DNA from: an uncultured Moraxella sp.
GTDB lineage: Bacteria > Pseudomonadota > Gammaproteobacteria > Pseudomonadales > Moraxellaceae
DNA: 6,922 nucleotides
Assembly (NCBI GenBank): GCA_927911235.1
Contig: CAKMOY010000080.1
Coordinates: forward strand, 1-6,922
Direction of reading: 5' to 3'
Shown here: one piece after another, positions 1-6,805 of the stretch
Layout of the letters: every line of letters starts with the position of its first letter
Position numbering within the stretch: position 1 is the first letter of the stretch
Position numbers and translations under genes: made by a program
The notes under the pieces: generated by a model
The model's input: the letters and a program-made list of their open reading frames with translations, nothing else
Databases searched by the model: none
What the model was told of the DNA's origin: nothing

Positions 1-1293
1 TTGAAACCGCAGACGCAACAACGGACAAAGCAACTGACAGCAAAGCTGGTGAAAGCAAGCCTGCCAAACCAAAAGCTGAACAAACAACAAAACCAATCAA
101 CAGAACAACCAAGCGAACAACCTAAAAACACCGAAAATACGCCAAAAACCACAGGCGAAAGCCGTTTTGCCTTGCCTGATTTGGGCGTGGATTCGGCACA
201 AGTGAGCGAATGGCTTGTTGCTGTTGGCGATACTGTTAGCGAAAATCAATCCATCGTATTGGTAGAATCGGACAAGGCTTCCGTAGAAGTCCCTGCCCCA
301 ATTGGCGGAAAAATCGTAGAATTGTTGGTAAATGCGGGCGACACCGTCAGTAACGGTCAAGACTTTGTTGTGATTAGTGGCGAAATTGCTGATAATACTG
401 ATAACAATGTCAGCGAACCGACAACCGCTCCAGTTGCTCAGCCTAGAGAACCAACGCCAACAAAAGCAACCGAAGCAAAAACCGAAAACAAAACTCAAGA
501 AAATCAACCATCGGTTGCCAATGTAGCAAACACATTAACCGAAAGCCAAGCCAACGCCAAATTAAGCGATGCTTATGCCGGCCCTGCGGTGCGTAAAATT
601 ACCCGTCAGCTTGGCGTGGATATTACCCAAGTCAAAGGCTCGGGCCCAAATGGTCGTATTGTCAAAGAAGATGTGTTTGCCTATGTGAAAAACCGTTTGC
701 AAAACGCACCAACGCAAACCGCTCAAAACGTTGCCAATACAGGCGTGCGTTCGGGCTTGCCACCATTGCCAGACATGAGCAAAACTGACATTTGGGGCGA
801 AATTGAAACCCAAGACTTAAGCCGTTTGCAAAAAGTGTCTATTCCACAGCTCAACTACAACACCTATTTGCCACAGGTTACGCAGTTTGATTTATCAGAC
901 ATTACCGATACCGAAAATCTGCGTAATGAACTGAAAGAAGACATGAAAAAACAAGGAGTTAGCTTAACCATTCTTGCTTTTATCATGAAAGCGACCGCCT
1001 ATGCGTTAATGCAATTTCCAAAATTTAACAGCCATTTGTCTGATGACAATAGCCAAATTATCGTGCGTAAAACGGTGAATATGGGCTTTGCGGTGGCGAC
1101 CGATGACGGTTTGACCGTACCTGTCATTCAAAATGTACAAGACAAAGGCATTAAACAATTGGCGATTGAAATTGGCGAACTTGCCAAAAAAGCCCGTGAT
1201 AAAAAATTGTCCGCCAAAAGAATTTGCAAGGTGCATCATTTACCATCTCAAGCCAAGGCAACTTGGGTGGTACATACTTTACGCCATTGGTAA
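1..1293 (+). CDS. aceF: Dihydrolipoyllysine acetyltransferase, E2 of pyruvate dehydrogenase; 5'-partial and frame-disrupted
   Basis: E2 core of the pyruvate dehydrogenase complex: it transfers acetyl groups from E1 via a lipoyl-lysine to CoA. Visible in order, in the frame opening at base 1: a lipoyl domain at about residues 55-127 with the modified lysine in ESDKASVEV (K92, bases 274-276); a Gln/Thr/Pro/Lys-rich linker; an E3/E1-binding domain at about 193-229 ([14 protein letters not shown]...GRIVKEDV); and the first part of the CoA acyltransferase domain from about 275. The last 24 residues (R407-W430) are out of frame: homology continues in another frame from about 1221. The TTG at base 1 is probably not a real start. 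Bases 3 to about 95 read in frame 3 give an Ala/Thr/Lys/Glu/Pro linker typical of E2, while frame 1 there uses CTG, CAG and CGG codons that are rare later in the gene. The gene therefore begins left of the window, probably with a further lipoyl domain. Family assignment is firm; the exact reading is not. Confidence 0.9.
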   Translation: MKPQTQQRTKQLTAKLVKASLPNQKLNKQQNQSTEQPSEQPKNTENTPKTTGESRFALPDLGVDSAQVSEWLVAVGDTVSENQSIVLVESDKASVEVPAPIGGKIVELLVNAGDTVSNGQDFVVISGEIADNTDNNVSEPTTAPVAQPREPTPTKATEAKTENKTQENQPSVANVANTLTESQANAKLSDAYAGPAVRKITRQLGVDITQVKGSGPNGRIVKEDVFAYVKNRLQNAPTQTAQNVANTGVRSGLPPLPDMSKTDIWGEIETQDLSRLQKVSIPQLNYNTYLPQVTQFDLSDITDTENLRNELKEDMKKQGVSLTILAFIMKATAYALMQFPKFNSHLSDDNSQIIVRKTVNMGFAVATDDGLTVPVIQNVQDKGIKQLAIEIGELAKKARDKKLSAKRICKVHHLPSQAKATWVVHTLRHW

Positions 1294-1496
1294 ATTGGCC
1301 ACAAGTCGGTATTTTGGGCGTATCAGAATCCACCATGCAACCACGCTGGAATGACAAAACCCAAAGTTTTGAGCCACGTTTGATGTTGCCATTGTCATTG
1401 TCGTATGACCACCGAGTGATTAATGGGGCAGACGCAGCCGTATTTACCCGCTATATTGCAAAACTACTACAAGACCCACGCAAAATTTTGTTGTAA
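1224..1496 (+). pseudogene. aceF: C-terminal catalytic part of AceF, separated by frameshift
   Basis: This is the continuation of the acetyltransferase domain, shifted from frame 1 to frame 3. It begins [16 protein letters not shown], which in intact E2 proteins directly follows the KLSAK-type segment that ends the upstream frame. It carries the active-site motif DHRVINGAD (His at bases 1410-1412) and ends in the usual DPRKILL tail at a TAA. To keep the family's spacing, two extra bases must lie within about 1216-1223 (GCCAAAAGAATTTG read as GCC AAA GAA/GAT TTG). One extra base in the A run and one in the T run would do it. No ribosome binding site supports independent translation from the TTG at 1224, so I regard this as part of one gene and not a separate protein. 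If the break is real, the upstream product lacks its catalytic histidine. Confidence 0.88.
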
Positions 1497-1531
1497 AGGC
1501 GAGCCTTGTAAAATTGCAATAATAAGTCATC

Positions 1532-1564
1532 AAAAACCCCCATTTATCCAAATGGGGGGTTTTG
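1532..1564. terminator. Bidirectional rho-independent terminator between convergent genes
   Basis: AAAACCCCCATTT and AAATGGGGGGTTTT form a strong stem with an ATCC loop and a T run on the + side. The minus strand also ends in TTTTT after the G-rich arm. It lies 36 bases after the aceF stop and about 60 bases after the stop of the convergent DUF697-like gene, so it can end transcription from both sides. Confidence 0.88.
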
Positions 1565-1625
1565 TTATGATGTATCATATTTATCGTAAATACATATTAT
1601 TGATTCAACGTTTTTTTCGTGGTGT

Positions 1626-1796
1626 TCACGTTGCAATTTTTTTGGCGGTTTGATAGCATTGTTCAATATGCTCATTGGCAATTTTTTTGAACATCATATA
1701 GCCAATCGTACCTGCGACAATCTGACCGCCAAATGGGATAAACTTGGTAACTTGTTTGGCAATAATGCGACTACCAAAACCTTGAAACGTTTTTTT
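1626..1796 (-). pseudogene. C-terminal remainder of DUF697/YcjF-like protein, separated by frameshift
   Basis: This is the second part of the gene that starts at 2115. With seven instead of eight A residues in the tract at 1790-1797 (minus strand), the frame continues from ...RSIAKK into TFQGFGSRIIAKQ and runs to a TGA at 1626-1628, giving a 162-residue protein. The restored segment contains FIPFGGQIVAGTIGYMMFKK, a glycine-rich hydrophobic stretch. It resembles the second conserved block (I-P-x-x-G-x-x-x-G) of DUF697-type proteins and is followed by a helical tail. The continuous homology-like character on both sides of the tract is why I join the two pieces. I see no separate start signal for this part. 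Confidence 0.7.
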
Positions 1797-2115
1797 TGGC
1801 GATACTACGAGTAGCAACCAAACCTGCGAATGCCACCACACGGTCTTTATACTCATTAAAGTTTGATTGGTTGTTTAGATTGACGGTTTTGGCATCATCA
1901 ACCAAACCAAAACGCTCAGAAATCTCTGGTAATAATTTGGTTAAAAGACCTGCATCCACCGCTACATCAAGCATTGGCATAGGGATAATCGCAGCACCTG
2001 CTGAGATTTTTGCCTGGTTGGATACCAAGGCTTCACACTCTACCTTTACTTTTTCTAGGTTAAGATTTGGGTCTATGCTTTTTGGCAATTGTTCGGCTTT
2101 TGTTGAGTTTGACAT
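1771..2115 (-). CDS. DUF697/YcjF-like small hypothetical protein, N-terminal part (frameshifted)
   Basis: As it stands this reads 114 residues and stops at a TAG just after an A8 tract. Its last residues (NVSRFW) are out of frame. The start is well supported: AAGGAA (bases 2122-2127, minus strand) lies 6 bases before the ATG. The N-terminus is charged and soluble-looking. Residues 37-65 form a hydrophobic, glycine/alanine/proline-rich block (AGAAIIPMPMLDVAVDAGLL, then TKLLPEISERFGL) that resembles the A-x-x-P-x-P-x-x-D block of DUF697 proteins. These are poorly characterised proteins that often associate with membranes or with GTPase-like partners. The family name is from memory of the motif pattern and is moderately secure; the function is unknown. 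The gene is convergent with aceF and stands apart from ubiB behind a 221-base AT-rich spacer. The poly-A break could be error, decay or a slippage switch. Confidence 0.7.
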   Translation of the reverse strand: MSNSTKAEQLPKSIDPNLNLEKVKVECEALVSNQAKISAGAAIIPMPMLDVAVDAGLLTKLLPEISERFGLVDDAKTVNLNNQSNFNEYKDRVVAFAGLVATRSIAKKNVSRFW

Positions 2116-2168
2116 GATAGTTTCCTTAAAAAAGTTCGATATAAAATTAAACAGTCAATATTACATAA

Positions 2169-2202
2169 ATTTTAAGATAATTTATGATAACTTGACCAAG
2201 TT
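2169..2202 (-). promoter_or_regulatory. Possible promoter with overlapping palindrome upstream of the DUF697-like gene
   Basis: On the minus strand TGGTCA (2193-2198) and TAAAAT (2169-2174) are 18 bases apart, a weak -35/-10 pair about 55 bases before the start codon. The perfect 14-bp palindrome AACTTGACCAAGTT (arms of 6, 2-base centre, 2189-2202) covers the -35 box, as an operator would. The rest of the 2116-2336 spacer is AT-rich and shows no gene or strong hairpin. The spacer composition makes chance matches easy. Confidence 0.3.
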
Positions 2203-2336
2203 GGGCATAGTTTACTAAATAAAATAAAATTTGTATAAGTGATTTTTGAAACAAATTGCTAATGTTTTGTATTTTTTTTACCAAATGATAACAATTTTTC
2301 ACATTTATTATTATAAAACATCACAAATTGTTTTGA

Positions 2337-4001
2337 TTAAACCATTAATCGCCAAACGACAAACAACACAGCGATAATATAAAACAAGGGTGCAAGCCAA
2401 CTACCGACCTGCCAAATGGTAAAAGTCGCCACTTGTTGAGCAATAAATAACGACCCCACAAACCCAAGCAACGCCACCCAATCTTGCTGACGGCTTTTAA
2501 GCATATCGGCTCGGATTTGTTGGATTTCTCGCAAATGTTGGTCTTGATGTCCGTCCAAATGTGCCAAACTTTGTAAACTATTGTCCAATAGTTTTGGCAA
2601 GTCGTTTAAACTTAATAGCAATTCTGGCAATTGTTGGCGGATTTCTTGCATTTTTTGTAAAGGGTCAAGCTGTTGTTTGACCCATTCGGTCAAAATCGGT
2701 TTGGCAAGCGACCAAATATCCAACGCTGGGTACAAATCTCGCCCTAACCCTTCCACATGAACCAAGGTTTTTAACAGCAACATCAACTGCGGTGGAATGT
2801 CCAGATGATACCGCCTTGCGATATCAAGCACCGACACCAACACGCCTGCAAAGTCAATTTCATTAATCGGCTTACTAATCATCGGCGATACGGTGCGTTT
2901 CATATCTCGCATGAGTGCGTAACGGTCGGTGGTGGGAGGTATCCAGCCTGCACGAGCGATAATATCCACAAGCCCTGTAAAATTATTATTCATTACCGAC
3001 AACAACAGCCGAGCGACAAGCAGTTGGTCGTCTTTTGATAATTCGCCCACAATGGAACAATCTAGGGCGATGTAGCGTGGATTGGGGTTTGGCGTGCCAC
3101 TTGGTAGCGTTTCTACAAATACATTACCGGGGTGCATATCGGCATGAAAAAAGTTATCCCGAAATACCTGGGTAAAAAAAATGGTTAAGCCTTTTTCGGC
3201 AAGACTTGCCCTATCGTAGCCCAATTCATCAAAAACAGCTGTTTGTGAAATCGGTACGCCCTCAATGCGTTCCATTATCATCACGTTTTTTTGAGCCTCG
3301 TATACCTCTGGCACATACATCAGACGAGAACCCAAAAAGTTGTTCCGCATTTGGGTGGTGTTGCTCGCTTCAAGGGTCAAATCCAACTCATTTAACATCA
3401 CCTGTCGGTAGTCTTCCACCACATCAATGATATGCACCGCACGAGCGGACTCAATACGAGCCGAAGCCCAATTTGCCACATCTCGGAGCAACTCAAAATC
3501 AGCGATAATCTGCTTACGGATAGTCGGACGCACCACCTTGACAACCACTTCTCGCCCATCGTGTAGCCGTGCGGTATGTACTTGGGCAATGGAAGCCGCC
3601 GCCAAAGGCATTTCATCAAAACGGCTAAAAAGCGTGTCAATCGCTGTGCCAAGTCCGCCTTCTTTAACAGGTTTTTCAATTTGTTGTTTTAAAATTTTGA
3701 CATCAAAAGGTCTAACTTTGTCTTGCAAATGTACCAGTTGAGCGATGATTTCAGGTGGGACTAAGTCTCGTCTGGTGGAGAGTAGTTGCCCTAATTTTAA
3801 AAATAACGTTCCCATTTCTTCTAAGGCAAGTTTGACACCGTTGTCAGTCGGTTTGGCAAAATATGCCGTCGGATGCAGGGCGATAGCTCTGACGATAGGC
3901 TGTAGTTGTGGCATTTCGTCAATGTTGAGATGTACGTCAAGGCGATGTTTGGCGGCGATGTGCCAAAGTTCAAATAGGCGTTTTCGGTGAGTGATTAACA
4001 T
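2337..4001 (-). CDS. ubiB: UbiB, ABC1/ADCK-family atypical kinase/ATPase of ubiquinone biosynthesis
   Basis: UbiB is a membrane-anchored atypical kinase-like ATPase needed for ubiquinone biosynthesis. It supports the hydroxylation/methylation complex and lipid-precursor handling rather than phosphorylating proteins. The 554-residue length is normal for the family. Visible motifs in order: KxGQ at 69-72 followed by STRRDLVP; the alanine-rich nucleotide loop AAASIAQVH at 134-142 that replaces the glycine-rich loop; the ATP-site lysine K155 in VVKVVRP; ExD at 205-207; HADMHPGN at 286-293; and the metal-binding D314 in LDCSIVG. Two C-terminal membrane segments lie at about 508-530 and 535-553. 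The DFG/DCG-like triplet reads DCS, a mild variant. The chosen ATG fits the family N-terminus (MLITHRKRLFELW...), but no clear Shine-Dalgarno precedes it. A good promoter lies 40-70 bases upstream, so it appears to be transcribed on its own. No other ubi gene is in the window. Confidence 0.95.
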   Translation of the reverse strand: MLITHRKRLFELWHIAAKHRLDVHLNIDEMPQLQPIVRAIALHPTAYFAKPTDNGVKLALEEMGTLFLKLGQLLSTRRDLVPPEIIAQLVHLQDKVRPFDVKILKQQIEKPVKEGGLGTAIDTLFSRFDEMPLAAASIAQVHTARLHDGREVVVKVVRPTIRKQIIADFELLRDVANWASARIESARAVHIIDVVEDYRQVMLNELDLTLEASNTTQMRNNFLGSRLMYVPEVYEAQKNVMIMERIEGVPISQTAVFDELGYDRASLAEKGLTIFFTQVFRDNFFHADMHPGNVFVETLPSGTPNPNPRYIALDCSIVGELSKDDQLLVARLLLSVMNNNFTGLVDIIARAGWIPPTTDRYALMRDMKRTVSPMISKPINEIDFAGVLVSVLDIARRYHLDIPPQLMLLLKTLVHVEGLGRDLYPALDIWSLAKPILTEWVKQQLDPLQKMQEIRQQLPELLLSLNDLPKLLDNSLQSLAHLDGHQDQHLREIQQIRADMLKSRQQDWVALLGFVGSLFIAQQVATFTIWQVGSWLAPLFYIIAVLFVVWRLMV

Positions 4002-4040
4002 AAGTTGGCTTTTTAGTATTTAAACAGTAAAGGAATAGTT

Positions 4041-4069
4041 ATTGTAGCAATTTTTGGAATTTTTGTAAA
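4041..4069 (-). promoter_or_regulatory. Promoter of ubiB
   Basis: On the minus strand TTTACA (4064-4069) and TACAAT (4041-4046) are separated by exactly 17 bases, each matching the sigma-70 consensus at five of six positions. This predicts a transcript start about 33 bases before the ubiB ATG. It lies downstream of the terminator hairpin at 4086-4120, which suits an independent unit. Confidence 0.65.
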
Positions 4070-4085
4070 AATTGGTATAAAAATA

Positions 4086-4120
4086 AAAAACGCAAATAAT
4101 CCACGATTATTTACGTTTTT
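4086..4120 (-). terminator. Rho-independent terminator after the solute-binding lipoprotein gene
   Basis: AAAAACG-C-AAATAATC and GATTATTT-A-CGTTTTT form a 16-position stem with one mismatch and a 3-base loop. On the minus strand the hairpin is followed by TTTTTTATTTTT. It begins about 29 bases after the stop codon at 4149. It is AT-rich but long and nearly perfect. Confidence 0.75.
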
Positions 4121-4148
4121 AGAATATTAGCTAAATAATGTTCGCTAT

Positions 4149-5039
4149 TTATTGAGTAACACTTGCTGTTGTAACAGTCGGATGGCTATTTGGATACCAT
4201 TTTTGATAAATTTTATCGTATGTACCATCAGCTTTGATGGTATCAATACCCTTATCCAAAATCGCTTTTAATTGAGTATTGCCTTTTTTCAACACAAAAC
4301 CAAATGGAATCGTGCCCGAGTTTTTATCAATAACCGTATAAAGTTTGTTATCGGATTTGATATAAGTATTTAGTACACTATCTACATCATATACACCAAT
4401 CACTTTGTCTTGAGCGATGCTTGTGAGTCCTAAAAATACCGTTTTTACAGGTACAATATTAGAGGTAATGCCTGATTCGGTTAGTTGTTTTTGTGATAAG
4501 CTAGACTCTTGTACAGCAATAGCCTTTTCTTTTAATTGTGCAATATCAGTCACTTTTTCACCTTTTGCACCGTCCAGCATTACAGCCCAGTTACCTTCCA
4601 TATAAGGTTTTGAAAAATCATAAATTTGTTGGCGTTCTGGAGTAATATTAACACCTGTTGCAACAATATCAGCATCCCCTTTATTGAGTGTTTCTAACAA
4701 ACCTTCCATATTATGAGCAATAAAATCAAAATGAATGTTTTCTTTTTCTGCAATGGCACTTAAAATATCGATATCTAGACCAACTGCATTACCTGTATGA
4801 TCCCGAGATGCAAATGGCGGATAAGATGGCTGACTAACAACGACATAACTTGCTTTTGCTTTATCAACTGGCGGAATAACACCAAAAGTATATGAAGCCG
4901 TTGGTGCAGTCGCTGTTGTTGATGTCGCAGCAGTTGCAGGCGTTGCTGTTTCGGCTTTCACTGGGTCAGTGTTATTTGAACACGCTGACAAACCAATGGC
5001 TAATGAAGTTAAAATAAAACAAAATGAAATTTTAGACAT
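4149..5039 (-). CDS. Periplasmic solute-binding lipoprotein of a polar amino-acid-type ABC transporter (SBP family 3)
   Basis: Captures a small solute, most likely an amino acid, at the cell envelope for an ABC importer. The 296-residue protein starts with a lipoprotein signal peptide; the lipobox LSAC ends at Cys20 and Ser follows, so outer-membrane sorting is possible. An Ala/Thr-rich low-complexity tether (about 28-50) precedes the binding fold. Family 3 marks are YVVVSQPSYPPFASRD (65-80), GLDIDI (87-92), DIVATGVNITPERQQIYDFS (124-143, with the ligand-carboxylate Arg136), the second-lobe Asp in YDVDS (D220) and the C-terminal DGTYDKIYQKWYP (271-283). AAGGG (minus strand, 5046-5050) lies about 7 bases before the ATG and supports this start. 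No permease or ATPase gene is adjacent: ubiB lies downstream and fabG upstream, so its partner must be elsewhere. The ligand cannot be decided from sequence; cystine, glutamine, arginine or a similar solute would fit. Confidence 0.9.
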   Translation of the reverse strand: MSKISFCFILTSLAIGLSACSNNTDPVKAETATPATAATSTTATAPTASYTFGVIPPVDKAKASYVVVSQPSYPPFASRDHTGNAVGLDIDILSAIAEKENIHFDFIAHNMEGLLETLNKGDADIVATGVNITPERQQIYDFSKPYMEGNWAVMLDGAKGEKVTDIAQLKEKAIAVQESSLSQKQLTESGITSNIVPVKTVFLGLTSIAQDKVIGVYDVDSVLNTYIKSDNKLYTVIDKNSGTIPFGFVLKKGNTQLKAILDKGIDTIKADGTYDKIYQKWYPNSHPTVTTASVTQ

Positions 5040-5064
5040 AAAATACCCTTAAATAAAGTGAGTT

Positions 5065-5100
5065 GATAAAATAATACGTTTATCACATAAAATACATCAA
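5065..5100 (-). promoter_or_regulatory. Probable promoter of the lipoprotein gene with overlapping inverted repeat
   Basis: On the minus strand TTGATG (5095-5100) and TATTAT (5071-5076) are 18 bases apart, predicting a transcript start about 25 bases before the ATG at 5039. An inverted repeat TGATAAA/TTTATCA (5064-5070 and 5079-5085, 8-base centre) spans the -10 box and could be a repressor site. The surroundings are AT-rich, so both are suggestions. Confidence 0.45.
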
Positions 5101-5179
5101 AAATAGATTAAATGATATTTTTAATGTATGACTGGTATAAGTAATAATTTTAGTCAAGTAAAAAAATGTTTTAAAATTG

Positions 5180-5346
5180 TTGGTGGTGCTTCAAAAAGTA
5201 TGCTCAAAGAAAATCGTTCGCTCTGAGCCTGTCAAAGGTGAGAAGCATTGCTTCGCAAGATGACCATAGTGAATGATTTTCCTATAGCTTGACAAGCTCA
5301 CCAAGAACGAAAAATCGCATCAGCATACTTTTTAGAGCAGTACCAA
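5180..5346. repeat. Palindromic intergenic repeat element with 25-bp imperfect terminal inverted repeats (MITE-like)
   Basis: The outer arms 5180-5204 and 5322-5346 match as inverted repeats at 21 of 25 positions, including the perfect 12-mer AAAAAGTATGCT/AGCATACTTTTT. Further in, CGTTC...TGAGCCTGTCAAAG (5216-5236) pairs imperfectly with CTTGACAAGCTCACCAAGAACG (5288-5309). A small hairpin GAAGCATTGCTTC lies at 5242-5254. It has no coding capacity. The TGAGCYTGTCAAA core resembles short repeats scattered in many gammaproteobacterial and Neisseria/Moraxella genomes; that link is from memory. Each strand ends an arm in ACTTTTT, so the element could also end transcription after fabG. It fills about half of the gene-free stretch 5040-5370. 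The remainder is an AT-rich promoter region and a 12-bp palindrome TGTTTTAAAACA at 5357-5368. Confidence 0.7.
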
Positions 5347-5370
5347 ATTATTTAACTGTTTTAAAACAAA

Positions 5371-6753
5371 TTACGCCCCAAGCAAACTTTGCCCACAGAC
5401 ACGCACCACTTGACCATTGACACCGCCAGACGCAGGGCTTGCCAGCCAAGCAATCGTTTCTGCCACATCAACAGGCAAACCGCCTTGGCTCATAGAATTC
5501 ATACGGCGACCCGCTTCACGAATGGCAAATGGAATGACCGCTGTCATCTGCGTTTCAATAAACCCAGGGGCGACCGCATTGATGGTAATGCCGTTTGGCA
5601 GTTGTTTTGCCATCGCTTGCACCGCACCAATCACGCCAGCTTTACTTAACGCATAATTGGTCTGCCCCAAATTACCCGCAATCCCGCTAATAGATGCAAC
5701 GCCCACGATACGAGCATTGGCATTTAACGCATTGTTGGCAAGTAAATATTTGTTGATTTGTTCTTCGGCATTGAGATTGATGTTCATCACCAAATCCCAC
5801 ATTTTTTCATCCATTTTGGCAAGGGTCTTATCACGAGTCACCCCAGCATTATGGATAATCGCATCAAGTCCGCCACGCTTTTTGGCAATTTCGGCAATTT
5901 TTTCGCCAGCATTGTCGGCTGTAATATCAAGTGTCAAGGTCGCACCGCCGATTTCACCTGCGACTTTTTGTAAGTCGGCTTGTTGTTGAGCCACGTCAAG
6001 GCAAATCACAAACGCCCCATCACGAGCCAGTACTTTGGCAATCGCTTCGCCAATGCCACGGCTTGCCCCTGTTACGAGCATGGTTTTGCCTGCCAACGGT
6101 TTTTGCCAGTTTACATCAACCAATTCGCCTTTGCCAACTTGCACCACCTGTCCAGACACATACGCCGAACGTGGTGATGCAAAAAAGCGTAAGGTGGATT
6201 CCAAATTTGCCAAGCCGTCTTTATCAACATAAACCAATTGAGCGGTAATGCCACGTTTGAACTCTTTGCCAACTGATTTGACAAAGCCTTCAAGCCCACG
6301 TTGCACGGCAGATTGCTCAACGCTGTCGCATTTTTCAGGGGGTAAACCGACTACGATGACACGACCTGATTTTTCAATAGAACGGGCGATTGGGTGAAAA
6401 AAGTTGTAAACTTGTTTTAATTCTGCGACATTGCCAATGCCAGTTGCATCAAAAATCGCCACTTTATAAAGAGCGTCCGCCACAAAGTTTTTGGCGGTGA
6501 TATGATTGGCAGTGATGGCAGTTTGGGCGGTTTTTTCGCTATCAAGGTAAACATCGGCTTTGACATTGCTCAAAAATTCGGCGATTGCACCGCTTGCGAT
6601 GGCGTTTTGGCTCGCTCCAAACAGTACCGAACCTGTAATGGGTGCTTGACCGTCTTTGTAACGTTCAAGGGTGACAGGCATTGGCAAGCCTAAGTTTTGG
6701 GCGACTTTTTTACCCATCGGTGATTGCACAAAATCAGAATAACGGTCAGACAT
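5371..6753 (-). CDS. fabG: 3-oxoacyl-ACP reductase, two-domain FabG4-type (SDR family)
   Basis: NAD(P)H-dependent reduction of 3-oxoacyl thioesters to 3-hydroxyacyl thioesters in fatty-acid synthesis or related acyl metabolism, in the cytosol. At 460 residues it is about twice classical FabG and matches the high-molecular-weight FabG4 type (known from Mycobacterium). The N-terminal half (about 1-210) looks like a degenerate Rossmann-like domain without a clear TGxxxGxG. The C-terminal half is a full SDR: TGASRGIG (228-235), HNAG (301-304, usually NNAG), and the catalytic set N326, S354, Y367 and K371 with the FabG spacing of 13 between Ser and Tyr. APGFIETQM (395-403) follows, then the terminal GGVNGQVVRVCG. 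AAAGGA (near 6761-6766, minus strand) lies about 7 bases before the ATG. In related bacteria such genes often sit beside thiolase or MaoC dehydratase genes, but none is in the window. The acyl substrate, cofactor and CoA/ACP preference cannot be read from the sequence. Confidence 0.93.
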   Translation of the reverse strand: MSDRYSDFVQSPMGKKVAQNLGLPMPVTLERYKDGQAPITGSVLFGASQNAIASGAIAEFLSNVKADVYLDSEKTAQTAITANHITAKNFVADALYKVAIFDATGIGNVAELKQVYNFFHPIARSIEKSGRVIVVGLPPEKCDSVEQSAVQRGLEGFVKSVGKEFKRGITAQLVYVDKDGLANLESTLRFFASPRSAYVSGQVVQVGKGELVDVNWQKPLAGKTMLVTGASRGIGEAIAKVLARDGAFVICLDVAQQQADLQKVAGEIGGATLTLDITADNAGEKIAEIAKKRGGLDAIIHNAGVTRDKTLAKMDEKMWDLVMNINLNAEEQINKYLLANNALNANARIVGVASISGIAGNLGQTNYALSKAGVIGAVQAMAKQLPNGITINAVAPGFIETQMTAVIPFAIREAGRRMNSMSQGGLPVDVAETIAWLASPASGGVNGQVVRVCGQSLLGA

Positions 6754-6805
6754 GGTTGTTTCCTTTTTAAAAAATTAAAAAAAATGTGTTGAAAATAAAA
6801 AAATC

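Noticed and set aside
97..507. Minus-strand open frame of 136 codons opposite the AceF lipoyl domain
   Set aside because: The plus-strand frame encodes a clear lipoyl domain. The antisense product is a Cys/Phe/Trp-rich shadow without a start signal.
1201..1207. Programmed -1 frameshifting on the A6 run in aceF
   Set aside because: The product would lose the conserved LSAK residues that are still encoded in frame 1 after the run, and pyruvate dehydrogenase E2 is not known to use recoding.
2290..2332. Inverted repeat AACAATTT/AAATTGTT just downstream of ubiB as a terminator
   Set aside because: The arms are only 8 bp and fully AT-rich apart from one pair, the loop is 27 bases, and no T run follows on the minus strand.
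5168..5366. GTTTTAAAA direct repeat (5168-5176 and 5358-5366) as a target-site duplication of the repeat element
   Set aside because: The two copies lie at unequal distances from the inverted-repeat ends (3 and 11 bases), and TTTTAAAA is a likely chance match in this AT-rich region.
5389..6248. Several plus-strand open frames opposite the FabG gene
   Set aside because: They are antisense shadows of a well-conserved coding region, with no ribosome binding sites or recognisable domains.
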